NCBI GenBank assembly: GCA_963920575.1
Contig: OY986970.1
Span: 4,059,654-4,123,653 of the forward strand
Origin: Narthecium ossifragum
Taxonomy: Eukaryota > Streptophyta > Magnoliopsida > Dioscoreales > Nartheciaceae
DNA: 64,000 nucleotides
Direction: 5' to 3'
Part shown: piece by piece, positions 21,800 to 31,735 of the stretch
How positions within the stretch are numbered: position 1 is the stretch's first letter
How the letters are laid out: each line of letters opens with the position of its first letter
Translations under genes and position numbers: made by a program
Notes under the pieces: generated by a model
Told to the model about the DNA's origin: nothing
What the model saw: the letters and a program-made list of their open reading frames with translations, nothing else
Database searches by the model: none

Positions 21800-22520
21800 A
21801 ATGAGCGCTTGTTGGGAGGCAACCCAACATTTCCATGATTCTTTGATTGTTTATTTGCTTTCTTGCATGCTTAATTGTTTTGTTTTTATTTTCGGCATGT
21901 TTGCTTGGTTCCAATGAGTGTTTCCATGCATCCGGTACGCGAGTTTTGGCCTTGGTATGTTTAGATCTTTGTACGATGTTAGGCCAAGACGATGATGTTT
22001 GTACTCTTGCTTTTATTGGACTAACCTTTGGTTATACTTCATATCTTCTTTGCATTTGGCCAAGGATACCTTCACATGGATGCTTTGAAGCACATCAGGT
22101 TATCTCTTTCCTTTTACCCGTCATTTGTGCTTGAGGACAACCACATTTAAGTTGGGGGGTACATTTGCATGTTCTATAACCTGTGTACCTTCACTTAATT
22201 TGTCAATTTACTTGCATTGATGACTATGTGAAATTATTTTTGTCTTAGATGCTTGTCTTAGAGAACCATTGCACGGATTTTCTTGATTTTCATGTCTTAT
22301 AAAAAGTTATGAATCATTGGATAAATGACATTTTTCTTTTACTTCAATTCGGCTTAACACATTGTAAGGCTAATTGAGCGGTCCGAATCACCTGCGCACA
22401 TGCACTTGTATGAAGGGTTGAGTGATTATCTTGAGTAGGGACCTTGATAGATTGAGATTTTGGAGCATATTCATGATCAATTGATGTGACTTATAGTTGT
22501 GTTAGAAAATTTTCATTGAC
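21800..22520 (+). other. Untranslated 3' interior of the LTR element with an internal polypurine-like tract
   Basis: No supported gene. At 22131-22160 the string GAGGACAACCACATTTAAGTTGGGGGGTA closely parallels the true end of the interior at 23284-23313. This may mark a former LTR junction or a central polypurine tract. Confidence 0.55.
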
Positions 22521-22528
22521 TAGCCTTG

Positions 22529-22866
22529 ATTCGTAGCCTTCTAGGTTCGGGTAATTAAGTCTGTGGGGTGTTTTACACCTAATGCTCTAAAGCCGCCTGG
22601 CTTGGGAGTCATTGACCCAATACTCGCTATATGGACCTAGTAGAAAGCTTAAGGGATCAAGGCACTGCACAGTCACGCTAGTTGAATAAAAGCATAATGG
22701 TCATTAGTTGTGATTCGTGGCCTTCTAGGTTCGGGAGATTAAGCCTAAGGGGTGCTTTTACACCTAGTGCCCGAAAACCATCTGGTTTGGGAGTCACTGG
22801 CCTAAATCCTGTTACATGGACCTAGTAGAAAGCCTAAGAGATCATGACATTGCACAACCACATGCT
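22529..22866 (+). repeat. Two imperfect direct repeats of about 155 bp in the LTR element interior
   Basis: Copies at about 22529-22680 and 22711-22866 share GATTCGT.GCCTTCTAGGTT, GGGGTG.TTTTACACCTA, TGG.TTGGGAGTCA and TGGACCTAGTAGAAAGC. Divergence is well above that of the LTRs, so the duplication predates insertion. Confidence 0.75.
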
Positions 22867-23300
22867 CTATTCCTCGAAAAAAAAAAGAGAGAAAAGAAAA
22901 GAAAAAAAATATGATTAGTGTTGAATAAAACATGTCACATGTTCAATTGATTTGAATTGCTAAAGATGATTGATCTTGATTGGCTCCCTACTTAGATGAT
23001 TACAAGACCCCGATTACTTGGTTGCTCCTTTCACGACACGGGATTGTTCAATTAGATCTTAATTGTGTCAAGTGCTTTGAAGTCTTGGAACTATATCATT
23101 TATATTCTTATTCATTTGCTTTTTACTTGGCCATGACTTGAGAGATAAAATTCGTGTATGGAAATCTACTTTGAGCATCGGAGTTGAGAATTGATTGCAT
23201 ATGAATCAATGCATTGTATTTTGACAAATTAGTGCTTTTGGTTGTTTGTTTGTTTGTGTGTTTCTTTCTTTTTGGCTTTGCTCGAGGACGAGCAAAGTGT

Positions 23301-23313
23301 AAGTTGGGGGGTG
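23301..23313 (+). promoter_or_regulatory. Polypurine tract of the Athila-like element
   Basis: AAGTTGGGGGGTG lies immediately before the 3' LTR, after the phrase CTCGAGGACGAGCAAAGTGT that is common at the ends of plant Ty3-type interiors. It would prime plus-strand DNA synthesis. Confidence 0.8.
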
Positions 23314-24968
23314 TGATGAGACGTGAAAAGTACAAGAGTTAACCCCTTAATTTACCTTTATTAGTCTTCGAGCAAGGTATTTCTAATAATGTTCATGGTA
23401 TTTCAGGTACAAGAGCCTTCAATAGAAGTTAGATCAACTTTGGAGCGTAAACGAGCCTATTCGAGTACATTTAGGTACATGGGTCAACTTCAAAGATTAA
23501 ACTGTACCTTCTCAGGAAGAACCAGATAATGTGCCATATATCATTGGAAAGCTCTGGAAGTCTAGTTTCAGAAGAATTTTACGGTTCATGATTCCGAGTT
23601 TCCTAGATGAAGTTATGGCATTTTTCGTACCAATGCGCAGTGCTGAATGGCAAAAGAGATAATATGCAGAAAAGAAGATCGATCCTCACTATGTGAAGGA
23701 TCGATCCCTTTTGCACATTTTCCGGTGACAGAACGCAACATTCTCTAGGATCGATCCTTATCTACTGAAGGATCGATCTTCGTCGGGGCGCAGCCAGAAC
23801 TCAATAGGAGGATCGATCCTTTACCCTATAAGGATCGATCCTTTTGTGCCAGCCGAGTAAAATCAATGGTCCAGATCTAATCCGAGTGGGGGATGCTTGG
23901 AGGCTATAAATAGACCCCTTTTGGGAGATTTTGGGGATTCTTTTGGACAAGAAGAGGCTAAGGAAAGGGGCAATCCCCTTGGGCAAGGAAGGGAGCTCTC
24001 ATCCAAGAGGGAGAAGATTGATGAAGAAGAGGATCCATCTCTTCTCCATGGCTTCTCCATCGAAGATGAGTAGCTAATCTATTTACCTAGTGGAATAACA
24101 TGATGTTTTAGGTTTTTATTTATAGTTTTCTTTGGATTTGGATGTTGTAATCCTTATGAGACAAGATTGTATGGATTTATTCTTCATTTCTATATCTTTG
24201 TAGTGGGATTCTAATGTTGGATGGATGGATTCTTTGGTTTGCATAAGCTAGAACCTTGTGCCCAATAGGTGTTTGTTGATATTCCCCAATGAGTAGGTTG
24301 TGCTAGAACCATGACCACTTGTGTTGAAGGGAGTCTTGGCTCTAGGTTAGGGACTTGGTTGTGCTAGAACCACTCCAATCCACATCTAACCTAGCATCTA
24401 TCTTATCTTTTATAGTGTTTTGGATTCGAGATGCTAGAACCACCTCGATCCATTACCATATTCCATACAACCCGATTCCTTGCGACGAGATGATCCTAAC
24501 CCGACTTCTCGTTGGCGATGATCGTAGCTAATCCCTCGATCGTCGACTTTCTAACATACACCTTTTGCGACGGATAGTCCTTAACCGGTTATCCGTTAGC
24601 GACGACCTTTGTTAGCCACAAGGTAGTCGATATTGTAGTGTCTCGATAGGATTGCACATCTTGATCCATTAGAAAGCTATGAATGAGCCTAATCCGGATT
24701 GGGATTCCCTAGGACCTCTTTCTATCCATTAAATCATTTACATGCTTTCTTAGATATCATATCCTAAAACCCAAAACCATTTCTTTTATTATCTTTGTAG
24801 GAACACTTAGATTGAGTTAAGTAGTTTAATTGTTTCCATACGCATTCCCTGTGGATTCGACTCGGACTCACCGCTAGCTACCCCCAAAGGTAGTTAGTTA
24901 GTAGTTCGATTATAAATTTGTAATTTTGATCGGGCGCGTTAAGCCGCGACACTTTTCACGTCCCATCA
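23314..24968 (+). repeat. 3' LTR of the Athila-like element
   Basis: This is the same length as the 5' LTR (1,655 bp) and differs at about 16 positions by my reading, including single-base changes inside and beside the GATCGATC array. It ends CCCATCA at 24968. Confidence 0.92.
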
Positions 24969-24973
24969 ATCAT

Positions 24974-26165
24974 CAGCCACGTGTGATCACCAACCCAGAA
25001 CTGAACATGGAAGGATCAGTTGCAGCGTAGTTATAACACGATCTCCTACACTTGCGCCATAACCACTAAAAGCGGGAGCAGTTATTAGTTCATTAGATAT
25101 AAATAGCTTTTATTTCACTATTGTACTTGATCTGACACTATTGTAACCAGCTTATGAGCATGGATTTCTACGTTCTTGTTTTACTTGTAAGTTGTTTCTA
25201 TTAATGAAGATCTTTCGATTTAATTAATGTTCTTGTTTGTTGTTTTCCTATATTAGTTTAGTTAATATGGTTTAATGATATATGTTCATTTATTTTCCGG
25301 TAGATTAACTTAGGAAAACTGTAGGGTTAATCTGTATTTATTCTAGGTTTAATTAGTTTAGATCAATCTTTAGATTAAGTTAAACTAGTTTAATTCATAG
25401 TTTCTGTTCTTTTCGATCGTAGGATTAACATAGAAATAATTTAGATTTAATTAGGTTAAAATACTGTTCTTTGTTTTTCTAGTTAATGTTATTCGTTTTT
25501 CTTGTTTAGTTAGTTGATTTCGATAATCTCAAATTAAATTAGATTTTATCTAAGAGTAGTTTAGATTTATCTTTGATTTTCTTTGCTACTATTCATATAA
25601 AATATAGTCTGATCATATTTTTCATTTAATTTGACACCTGTGTTCGAACTGAATGTTTGAAGAGGTTGAATCTTATCACATCCCTGATTTTACTAGTTTG
25701 ACTATTTATCGGTCTATGACAAGATTTTCTCGTCAACACATACTATCACTCTACTTTTTCTTATTTCAAGTAATTAATATTATTTTATTTTCACTTTTCC
25801 TCATCTATTATTCTAAGTTTGTTAGCTCCAAAATTCGTTAATCTGGAATAACTTATTCCAATACCAAACGCACGTGTCTTGATTGGAATGTAGAACATTT
25901 TACTCCCGTATGTCAAGATAAAAAAGGCTTAACTAATGATAAAAAAATACATTCGTTATCAAAGGACAAAGCAGCCATTTGAGTATTAAAGGTACTTAGC
26001 ATTATGATAGGTTGATTAGCAGCACATCAACTGATGCTCGACTGGTTCCATCTAATCATACGCTCGTATGTTGTATGCAACAATTATTGGCAGGAATTGA
26101 GGCGGAGGCTGCTTTATGTCCATAAGTTTTGTGGGGATCGAGACGCCGACAGTCGCATGGTATTG
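24974..26165. other. Intergenic DNA downstream of the LTR element
   Basis: At 24974-25240 the sequence continues 17992-18431 and contains ATATAAATAG (25097-25106), a possible TATA box of an older interrupted LTR. From about 25240 to 25640 it is T-rich with repeated TTTAGATTAA/TTAGTTTAG motifs. No gene is seen. Confidence 0.4.
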
Positions 26166-26175
26166 AATTAATTAT

Positions 26176-27412
26176 GGCTAAATTATGTATTAGTATCATA
26201 TAGTTTTTGCCTACTTTTTATATGGTCCATGAACTTCAATTTCATGACATTGAGTCTCTCGATTTTATTTTTGGTTCTCATGTGGGTCTCCAACCCAATT
26301 TTCATCGTCTAACTAACGACAAAAGGGGTCACGTGCGCCGCACGTGACCCCTTCCGTCAGCTAACGGCAGCTGCCTAGAACCCCCAACGCCTGAGACCGG
26401 TGGGCTCTGCTGTAATTGTAAGCCCTCAGATACGGGCGGACCACCTGCCGCCGGAGCCTCGTCCTCGAGCGGCAAACGCTTGTAAGTAGCATTTGAGAAC
26501 GTGGCGGCGATCACCATCACCGGCCCTGACGCGACTAGCTCACCAACCACACTGCCCCCTACTATTTGGCCATGTCCTCTGACGAGATACACTGTTAGCC
26601 CGGTGGCCCCCGGAGGCGACGGCGCAGGGAGAAACGCGTCGGAGAGCGATAAGATTTCGAAGCGGCCATGGAGGCTCACCACAGCCCCCGGCAGCGCCGC
26701 GGGCTGCCGGAGCGTGACGTTGGTGACGACGCCGCTGCCACTGAGGATGGAGACCCCGCGCTGCCGCCTGAGCGCGAACATGGCCATCGCGTCCATGATA
26801 TCGGTTCCGCTCGCGATCTCCAGGACGTGAGAGCGGAGGGTGTTGGGGCTCTCCCTTGTTATAATAATCGGCGGCTTGGGCTTGTTCTTGGACACCGGAG
26901 GCCGCCCACGTGGTCAGCGCCCGCCGGAGATGGGGCCGGACCCGGTCTCGACTGTCTCGAGTGCTCTGCCAGGTGCAGTGTGGTCATCGCCATTCCCGTG
27001 GCTGTCGGCGTCATCGTTGGGGTTTTGGTTGCTGCTGCTGCTGTTTGTGGTGGTAGGATTCGGGTCGGGATCTCGGCGGTGTGGGCTGAGGTGGGCGAGG
27101 TGGTGGAGTTGGTGGTGGGCGCGAGGGTCGTCGGAGTTGGAGTTGTGGAGATGAAGGGAGGGGGCCGGAAGTTACAGCAGAGCCCACCGGTCTCAGGCGT
27201 TCACAGTTCTAGGCAGCTGCCGTTAGCTGACGGAAGGGGGTCATGTGCGGCGCACGTGACCCCTTTTGCCGTTAATTAGACGACGGAAATTGGGGTGGAG
27301 GCCCACATGAGAACCAAAAACAAAATCGAGGAACTCAATGTCACGAAATTGAAGTTCAGGGATCATATAAAAAGTTGACCAAAACTACATGGTATTAATA
27401 CATAATTTAGCC
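26176..27412. mobile_element. Pack-MULE carrying an AHL gene fragment
   Basis: Two inverted repeats of about 242 bp (26176-26418 and 27171-27412) begin GGCTAAATTATGTATTA. They are bounded by the direct repeat AATTAATTAT (26166-26175 and 27413-27422), matching the 9-10 bp target of Mutator-like elements. Between them lies only a fragment of a nuclear gene and no transposase, the definition of a Pack-MULE. Each arm contains the near-palindrome GGGGTCACGTGCGCCGCACG and its mirror (26325-26351), with two CACGTG cores. Confidence 0.85.
26420..27165 (-). pseudogene. AT-hook motif nuclear-localised (AHL) protein fragment with premature stop
   Basis: Read on the minus strand, a low-complexity N-terminal part (Asn/His/Asp-rich, about 27150-26930) leads to the AT-hook [16 protein letters not shown], then most of the PPC/DUF296 domain ([72 protein letters not shown]). 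A TGA at 26916-26914 sits directly before the AT-hook where the family has Arg, so a CGA to TGA change is likely. Both ends run into the MULE arms, and the C-terminal tail is composed of terminal-repeat sequence. AHL proteins bind AT-rich DNA; this copy is broken. Confidence 0.85.
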
Positions 27413-27422
27413 AATTAATTAT

Positions 27423-27640
27423 TACCAAACTTATGGACAGAAAAATCTGCCATTATTCGTTCAAAATATAAGAAACTTTTCTGACTCTCTTCACAATCTG
27501 ATAGAAAAAAATTATAACGCATGTGATGATGTGATGTATATATAACACTTTTCTGACTCTCTTCACTCTCTTCACAATCTGAATTTTACGAATCAAAACG
27601 AGGGGGAATTTTCAAGAGGGAACTGACCGTCCGATCCAAT
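27423..27640. other. AT-rich spacer
   Basis: No gene. It contains a direct repeat TTTTCTGACTCTCTTCACAATCTGA (about 27477 and 27548, the second with an extra CTCTTCA insert). Confidence 0.5.
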
Positions 27641-28105
27641 CAGATGATCCACATCTACTCAGGCAAGCTTAAACTCATAAACCCCCCATCTGGATCGCGA
27701 GTGGCCCTCTCTCCCGGCCTCCATCGCCCCGCCCCGGCCTCCCTCACCACCGACCTCCCTCGCCACCGACGCCTCGGCCGCGCCGGCCTCTCTCGCCCGT
27801 CCCCTCGACCTCGCCCGCGCCGACCTCCCTCGACCTCACCCGTCCCGGCCTCCATCACCCCGCACCAGTGGAGGAGAATCAAGAGCAGCAGTGGCAGCAG
27901 CCACGAGGTGAAGACGCCGTTCCCGGATTCTTCTTCTGGGTCCTCTGGCGGTTCCCGACCTATATACAGCGGCGATATGACAGCTTGAACCAGAAGAACA
28001 ATGGCTGCAAGGCGAATGGTGTTCTGGCTACTCCTCATGAAGCTTCCCCGATGCTTCAGCTATGCTACTCAACCTTTCATCTTGTTGGCAAATTATGCCA
28101 TTAGA
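27640..28105 (+). pseudogene. GC-rich leader and unidentified gene fragment
   Basis: A GC-rich stretch (27700-27860) built of CCTCCCTCGACCTC and CCCGGCCTCCATC repeats precedes a plus-strand frame reading QQWQQPRGEDAVPGFFFWVL to a TAG at 28104. I do not recognise it. The GC-rich stretch recurs in inverted orientation at about 28825-28905, so the 1.2 kb between may be a transposon with captured gene pieces, though clean terminal repeats and a target duplication were not found. Confidence 0.35.
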
Positions 28106-28371
28106 CATCATATATACTTCTTTAGAAGATGTATCAATTTGTAATGGGATGAACATGATTTCTAACGGATTTTTCATATGAACGTTAAACAGAGTTGGAG
28201 AATATTTTTTGTGGAAATAAACTCAGCTAAATACTAATAGCAGAAACATAGATGCAAGACCAGTAACAGTGGAAAATAATTTTGTGAACAAATGAGGCCA
28301 AAAGGTTTCTTTTTTTCTTTCTTCTGAAAATGGTGAAGCCTACATTAACAAGTAAAGTTTCAGGAAAAAAT

Positions 28372-28815
28372 TCATCGCGCCATGTTCTTGGCAATGATCT
28401 TGCTCTGGTTCTCCATCCATAATTGCTTCTCGCGAAGCATCATCTGCTGTGGATTCGATACCACAATGGCGGTCGAAGAGATTTGAAATGATGATGAGAA
28501 TGAGTCTGACTCCGACTCGGATGCTATCTCGTCATCTGATTTTTTAGCTTGGGAGGTAGGCGGAGGCGCTGGTATTGCTGAATTCGTCATAGCTACTAAG
28601 CTCTGCTCGGAAAAATCCTCGAGGAATGGATTGATGTAACTATGAGAGAGTTTAAGATCCTCAGGAGAAGATTGCTCTGCCTCTTTGATCGATGAATTGC
28701 TTACGCTTTCCATCAACTCAAGCTCCCAATGATCTAAATCTGCCTCTTTGATCGATGAATTGCTTACGCTTTCCATCAACTCAAGCTCCCAATCATCTAA
28801 ATCAGATGATGCCTG
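28372..28815 (-). pseudogene. Probable C-terminal fragment of an ANTH/AP180-like clathrin-assembly protein
   Basis: The minus-strand frame reads DDWELELMESVSNSSIKEA twice in tandem (a 63-bp duplication, 28678-28740 and 28741-28803), then SYINPFLEDFSEQSL, NSAIPAPPPTSQAK and QQMMLREKQLWMENQSKIIA to a stop at 28372. Plant AP180-like proteins end in a similar tail with WEL and NPF motifs and a QQMML..LWM..QNKIIAK end. The ANTH domain is absent and the 5' end runs into GC-rich repeats. The family assignment is from memory and moderate. Confidence 0.5.
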
Positions 28816-28899
28816 AGAAGCTTGAGGCCGGGGCGAGGCGATGGAGGCCGGGACGGGCGAGGTCAAGGGAGGCCGGGACGGGCGAGGTCGAGGGAGGCC

Positions 28900-29115
28900 C
28901 ATTGGAATGGAATGTGATTCCAGTGGAATGGAATGGAATGTCACTTTTGCTGTTTGTTTGGTAGTGGTGGAATGGAATGTCACTTTTGCTGTTTGTTTGG
29001 TGGTGGTGGAATGGAATGCAATGTCATTTTTGTTGTTTGTTTAGTATTGGAATGGAAACATAATCCAGTAACTTTTTCAGTTTTTGTGTTTGTTTTGCGA
29101 TGGAATGGGGGATAA
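28900..29115. repeat. GGAATGGAAT-rich direct repeats
   Basis: Three units of TGGAATGGAATGTCACTTTTGCTGTTTGTTTGGT-like sequence in tandem, each 50-60 bp. Similar GGAATGG/CCATTCC-rich sequence occurs at 30900-31040 together with AAACAAACACC, a common feature of MITE termini. Confidence 0.6.
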
Positions 29116-30099
29116 GGTCACCCCTAGTGGTGAGAATACCACCATGTATTCCGATTTTGATATATTATTAAACTTTTTATGACATTAATAATATGATATA
29201 GCTGTGATATTTGGATATCTATGTTGATGAAAATATAATAACATATATCTTTCACTTCGGAATTTCTTTGTTTTTTAATTTTTTTTGTTTTTGTAATCAT
29301 ATTTGATGTTGGAGAAGGAAATTTATTGGCCGGGCTATTTTTTCATTCGATGATGGTAATCAATTTTATTGACCGAACATTTAAGTTGTGAATACGTAAG
29401 ATGATGTTAGTCAAAATTATAACACCCATGTACATCGCGTATTCAAAAATATGCCAACAATTCAGATGATAGCATCATGAACAATCCCAATTAATAAGCC
29501 AACAATTTATATGATAGCATTCAATTACATGTCAATTACTTGCAAAAGTCTATGTTGATGAAAATATGATATAATTGTTATATTTGGATATCTATGTTGA
29601 TGAAAATATAATAATTGTCATATTTGGATATTGGAGAAGGAATTTTATTGGTCGAACTATTTTTTTCTATCCAAATCACGACGAAGACATTGATTCTAAG
29701 TAAAAGTAGGTTATGTATTATGCACAACTACATAATTAAGCAATATTATACACAGACATGTGGCCTTATGCCCTTGCTCATAATCAGTAGCATTTTTAGT
29801 GACTGTTTGCTTCAGCATGACTCTGGGCGAAGGCTTCAGCATTTGAGTGTGACAAGGGTCCACTTGTGAAACACCAATTACCACAAATAAATGACAGCAT
29901 ATCATGAACAGAGTCGGACATCATGGGTGCCATGAAGCTTTCTCACACTCCTCAGTTAAGGTAGGCCTCTCCTTTAAGTCCCTGCATCTCGCCCTATGCG
30001 CAACCACATGAGTCACACCATTGATCAAGTCCTCTAGGAATATGGACAAAAAAAACTTTCCAGAATTCGCCAGCATGATCAATTGATCATTATGCTCAT
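29116..30099. other. AT-rich intergenic DNA
   Basis: No gene is seen. It holds short direct repeats such as ATTTGGATATCTATGTTGATGAAAATATAATAA (about 29209 and 29580) and CAACAATT.A.ATGATAGCAT (29456 and 29500). Confidence 0.5.
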
Positions 30100-30411
30100 G
30101 TCTCCATTAGCAGGTTCTTCGACAAACCAGCAGCTAAAACAGATAATAACGTCACCACCACCACCACCACCACCAACAGATGGATAGTATGCACCGTAGC
30201 ACAAGTTGAGGAGTTCAAAGCCTTCGTGCAAGTGCTCCCCATATGGCTCACCAACATCGTCTTCGGCCTCAACGCTGTGCAAATGACCACCTTCTTCATC
30301 GCCCAGGCGGCACTCACCGACCGCCGCCTCTCGCCGCACTTCGTCATGCCCCCGGGGTCCACCCCGATCTTCGACGCACTCAACGTCCTTCTGCTCATCC
30401 CCGTCTACGAG
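30100..30411 (+). pseudogene. NRT1/PTR-family (NPF) transporter gene fragment
   Basis: The frame reads RFFDKPAAKTD, then after a Thr run RWIVCTVAQVEEFKAFVQVL, PIWLTNIVFGLNAVQMTTFF, LSPHFVMPPGSTPIFDALNV and LLLIPVYE. These align with the central part of plant NPF/POT transporters (FLDKAA..., CTVTQVEE.K...LPIW...G..FQIP..SL..F). Only about 100 residues are present, with no membrane segments before or after. The Thr run comes from a CCA/CAC expansion at 30151-30175. Similarity stops at about 30411. Confidence 0.8.
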
Positions 30412-30633
30412 CCACCTCCTCCGCCGCCACACCGGTCAAGGCCATGGTGTCACTTCTCTACAGCGCATCGGAATCAATGTCTTCGTCGTGGTAGTCTCTG
30501 CACCTACTCTCACTCTCTTGCTGATCCAGATCTACTCAAACCCTCTTCACCTCACCTTAGATCCATAGCCCGGCCGCCTTGCTCCGCCGATCTCCGTCGT
30601 CATCCGCCATCGGTGGAGCTTAGTGCTGGCGTT

Positions 30634-30654
30634 CCCCCCCCCCCCCCCCCCCCC
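30634..30654 (+). repeat. Poly(C) run of 21 bases
   Basis: An uninterrupted run of 21 C, flanked by GCGTT and TTTCGGG. It lies between two gene fragments. Confidence 0.9.
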
Positions 30655-30664
30655 TTTCGGGATA

Positions 30665-30817
30665 AATGGGCTCCTCCCACTCCTCCCAGCCCTCCCACGA
30701 CGATGATGACGAGTGCGAGGAAGAGGGCAAGCATGATCGGGAGCGAGAGGAGGAGCTGGAGAGGACTAGGAGGAGGAGAAGGGGGTCATCGGATGCTGGG
30801 GTTCTCCGTGTGGGATG
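30665..30817 (+). pseudogene. Unidentified gene fragment, Asp/Glu/Arg-rich first-exon-like frame
   Basis: From ATG at 30665 the frame reads MGSSHSSQPSHDDDDECEEE followed by an Arg/Glu-rich stretch, stopping after 50 codons at 30815-30817. Composition resembles the N-terminus of nuclear RS-type proteins, but no family is recognised. It lies directly after the poly(C) run. Confidence 0.3.
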
Positions 30818-31040
30818 AGAGAGTGTTGGAAAGCTATTCAATGTTGGAAAAGAATTGGTTGGAAAATGTTTCTGGCCACAATTTGGCTAGAAACATTTGG
30901 CTGGAATTGAAGGTTTTGGAAAGGTTTTGGAATGAGCCTGGAATGGAATGAAGTCCATTCCAGTGAAACAAACACCTCAACTGCCGGAATGCCATTCCAT
31001 TCCAGCCATTCCAGCCAGTTTTCCAGGGAAACAAACACCC
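30818..31040. repeat. CCATTCC/GGAATGG-rich MITE-like terminus
   Basis: The sequence contains TTGGAAA.., GGAATGGAATGAAGTCCATTCC (palindromic) and CCATTCCATTCCAGCCATTC, ending AGGGAAACAAACACCCCCTA. This is the style of a terminal inverted repeat of a small DNA transposon. A convincing partner end was not identified. Confidence 0.45.
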
Positions 31041-31732
31041 CCTAAGATAGAATAGGTGATGGAAATGGAGCCAACACGCTCATATCTTGTTCTTTGTGTT
31101 AGCCATATAGTGATGGAAATGGAGCCAACACGCTCATATCTTATTCTTTATGCTAGTCATATAATCACATTAAGTCATGAGAATGATTGAGATGCATGTT
31201 ATTTAATGACAGCTTCATAATATTCATGAAATTATCATGAAATCGTCATCATCCTCAATTCTGAAATGGCTATACTATTTTGGCCATAACGTTTACATAT
31301 AATCTCAAAATTAGTTGATTTTTAGATCATTAGAAAGCTCTTTCGGAGAGCTACAAGTTTGTTGTTGATGAATATTTCGAATTCGGATGTTTGGTGCATC
31401 CAGCTTGCGATAGAACCTGGAAAGGTAAAACTGTAATTATCTGGGCGAAAATGATATACTTGCCTTTCGATGGTATTTATTCGTGGGTCTTCATTTTCGT
31501 AGGGCTTCATATCGCCGTCCGACTACCTTGTTTCATGACGTAAGGTTGGTTTTTTATCCACAACTTTGACATTCGAAGTTCGAATTGGACGACTCTTGAC
31601 CGTTGAAAATGAGGATCGAAAGCCACGATCTAATTTCATGAGATGACATCAATGAAAATAGGATGAAATCACCCACAACCTCTATGAGAAAGCTCTAAAG
31701 CTCTCATAGGTTGGATCAAAATTTCTGAATCT
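31041..31732. other. Intergenic DNA with a short tandem repeat
   Basis: A 56-bp unit starting GTGATGGAAATGGAGCCAACA is present twice in tandem (about 31050-31105 and 31109-31165). The rest is single-copy-looking AT-rich DNA. No gene is seen. Confidence 0.5.
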
Positions 31733-31735
31733 GAT
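31675..31735. repeat. 21-bp inverted repeat bordering the BBE-like pseudogene
   Basis: AAAGCTCTCATAGGTTGGATC (one base over 20 in length, centred near 31706) and its inverse starting GATCCAACCTATGAGAGC (about 31735) are separated by 15 bp. The right arm belongs to the pseudogene coding sequence; the left arm is an inverted copy of it. Confidence 0.75.

Larger units (their letters stand above)
18437..24968 (+). mobile_element. Non-autonomous Athila-like (Ty3-type) LTR retrotransposon, complete
   Basis: Two 1,655-bp LTRs enclose a 3.2-kb interior, flanked by the 5-bp target duplication ATCAT (18432-18436 and 24969-24973). The primer site matches the 3' end of tRNA-Asp, typical of Athila relatives, and a polypurine tract precedes the 3' LTR. 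The interior holds a gag-tail-like frame but no recognisable protease, reverse transcriptase, RNase H or integrase, so replication would depend on another element. I count about 16 substitutions and no length difference between the LTRs, near 1 percent divergence, which implies a fairly recent insertion. Confidence 0.9.

Noticed and set aside
30079..30432. Minus-strand frames opposite the NPF fragment.
   Set aside because: The plus frame shows clear NPF motifs, so the minus frames are shadows.
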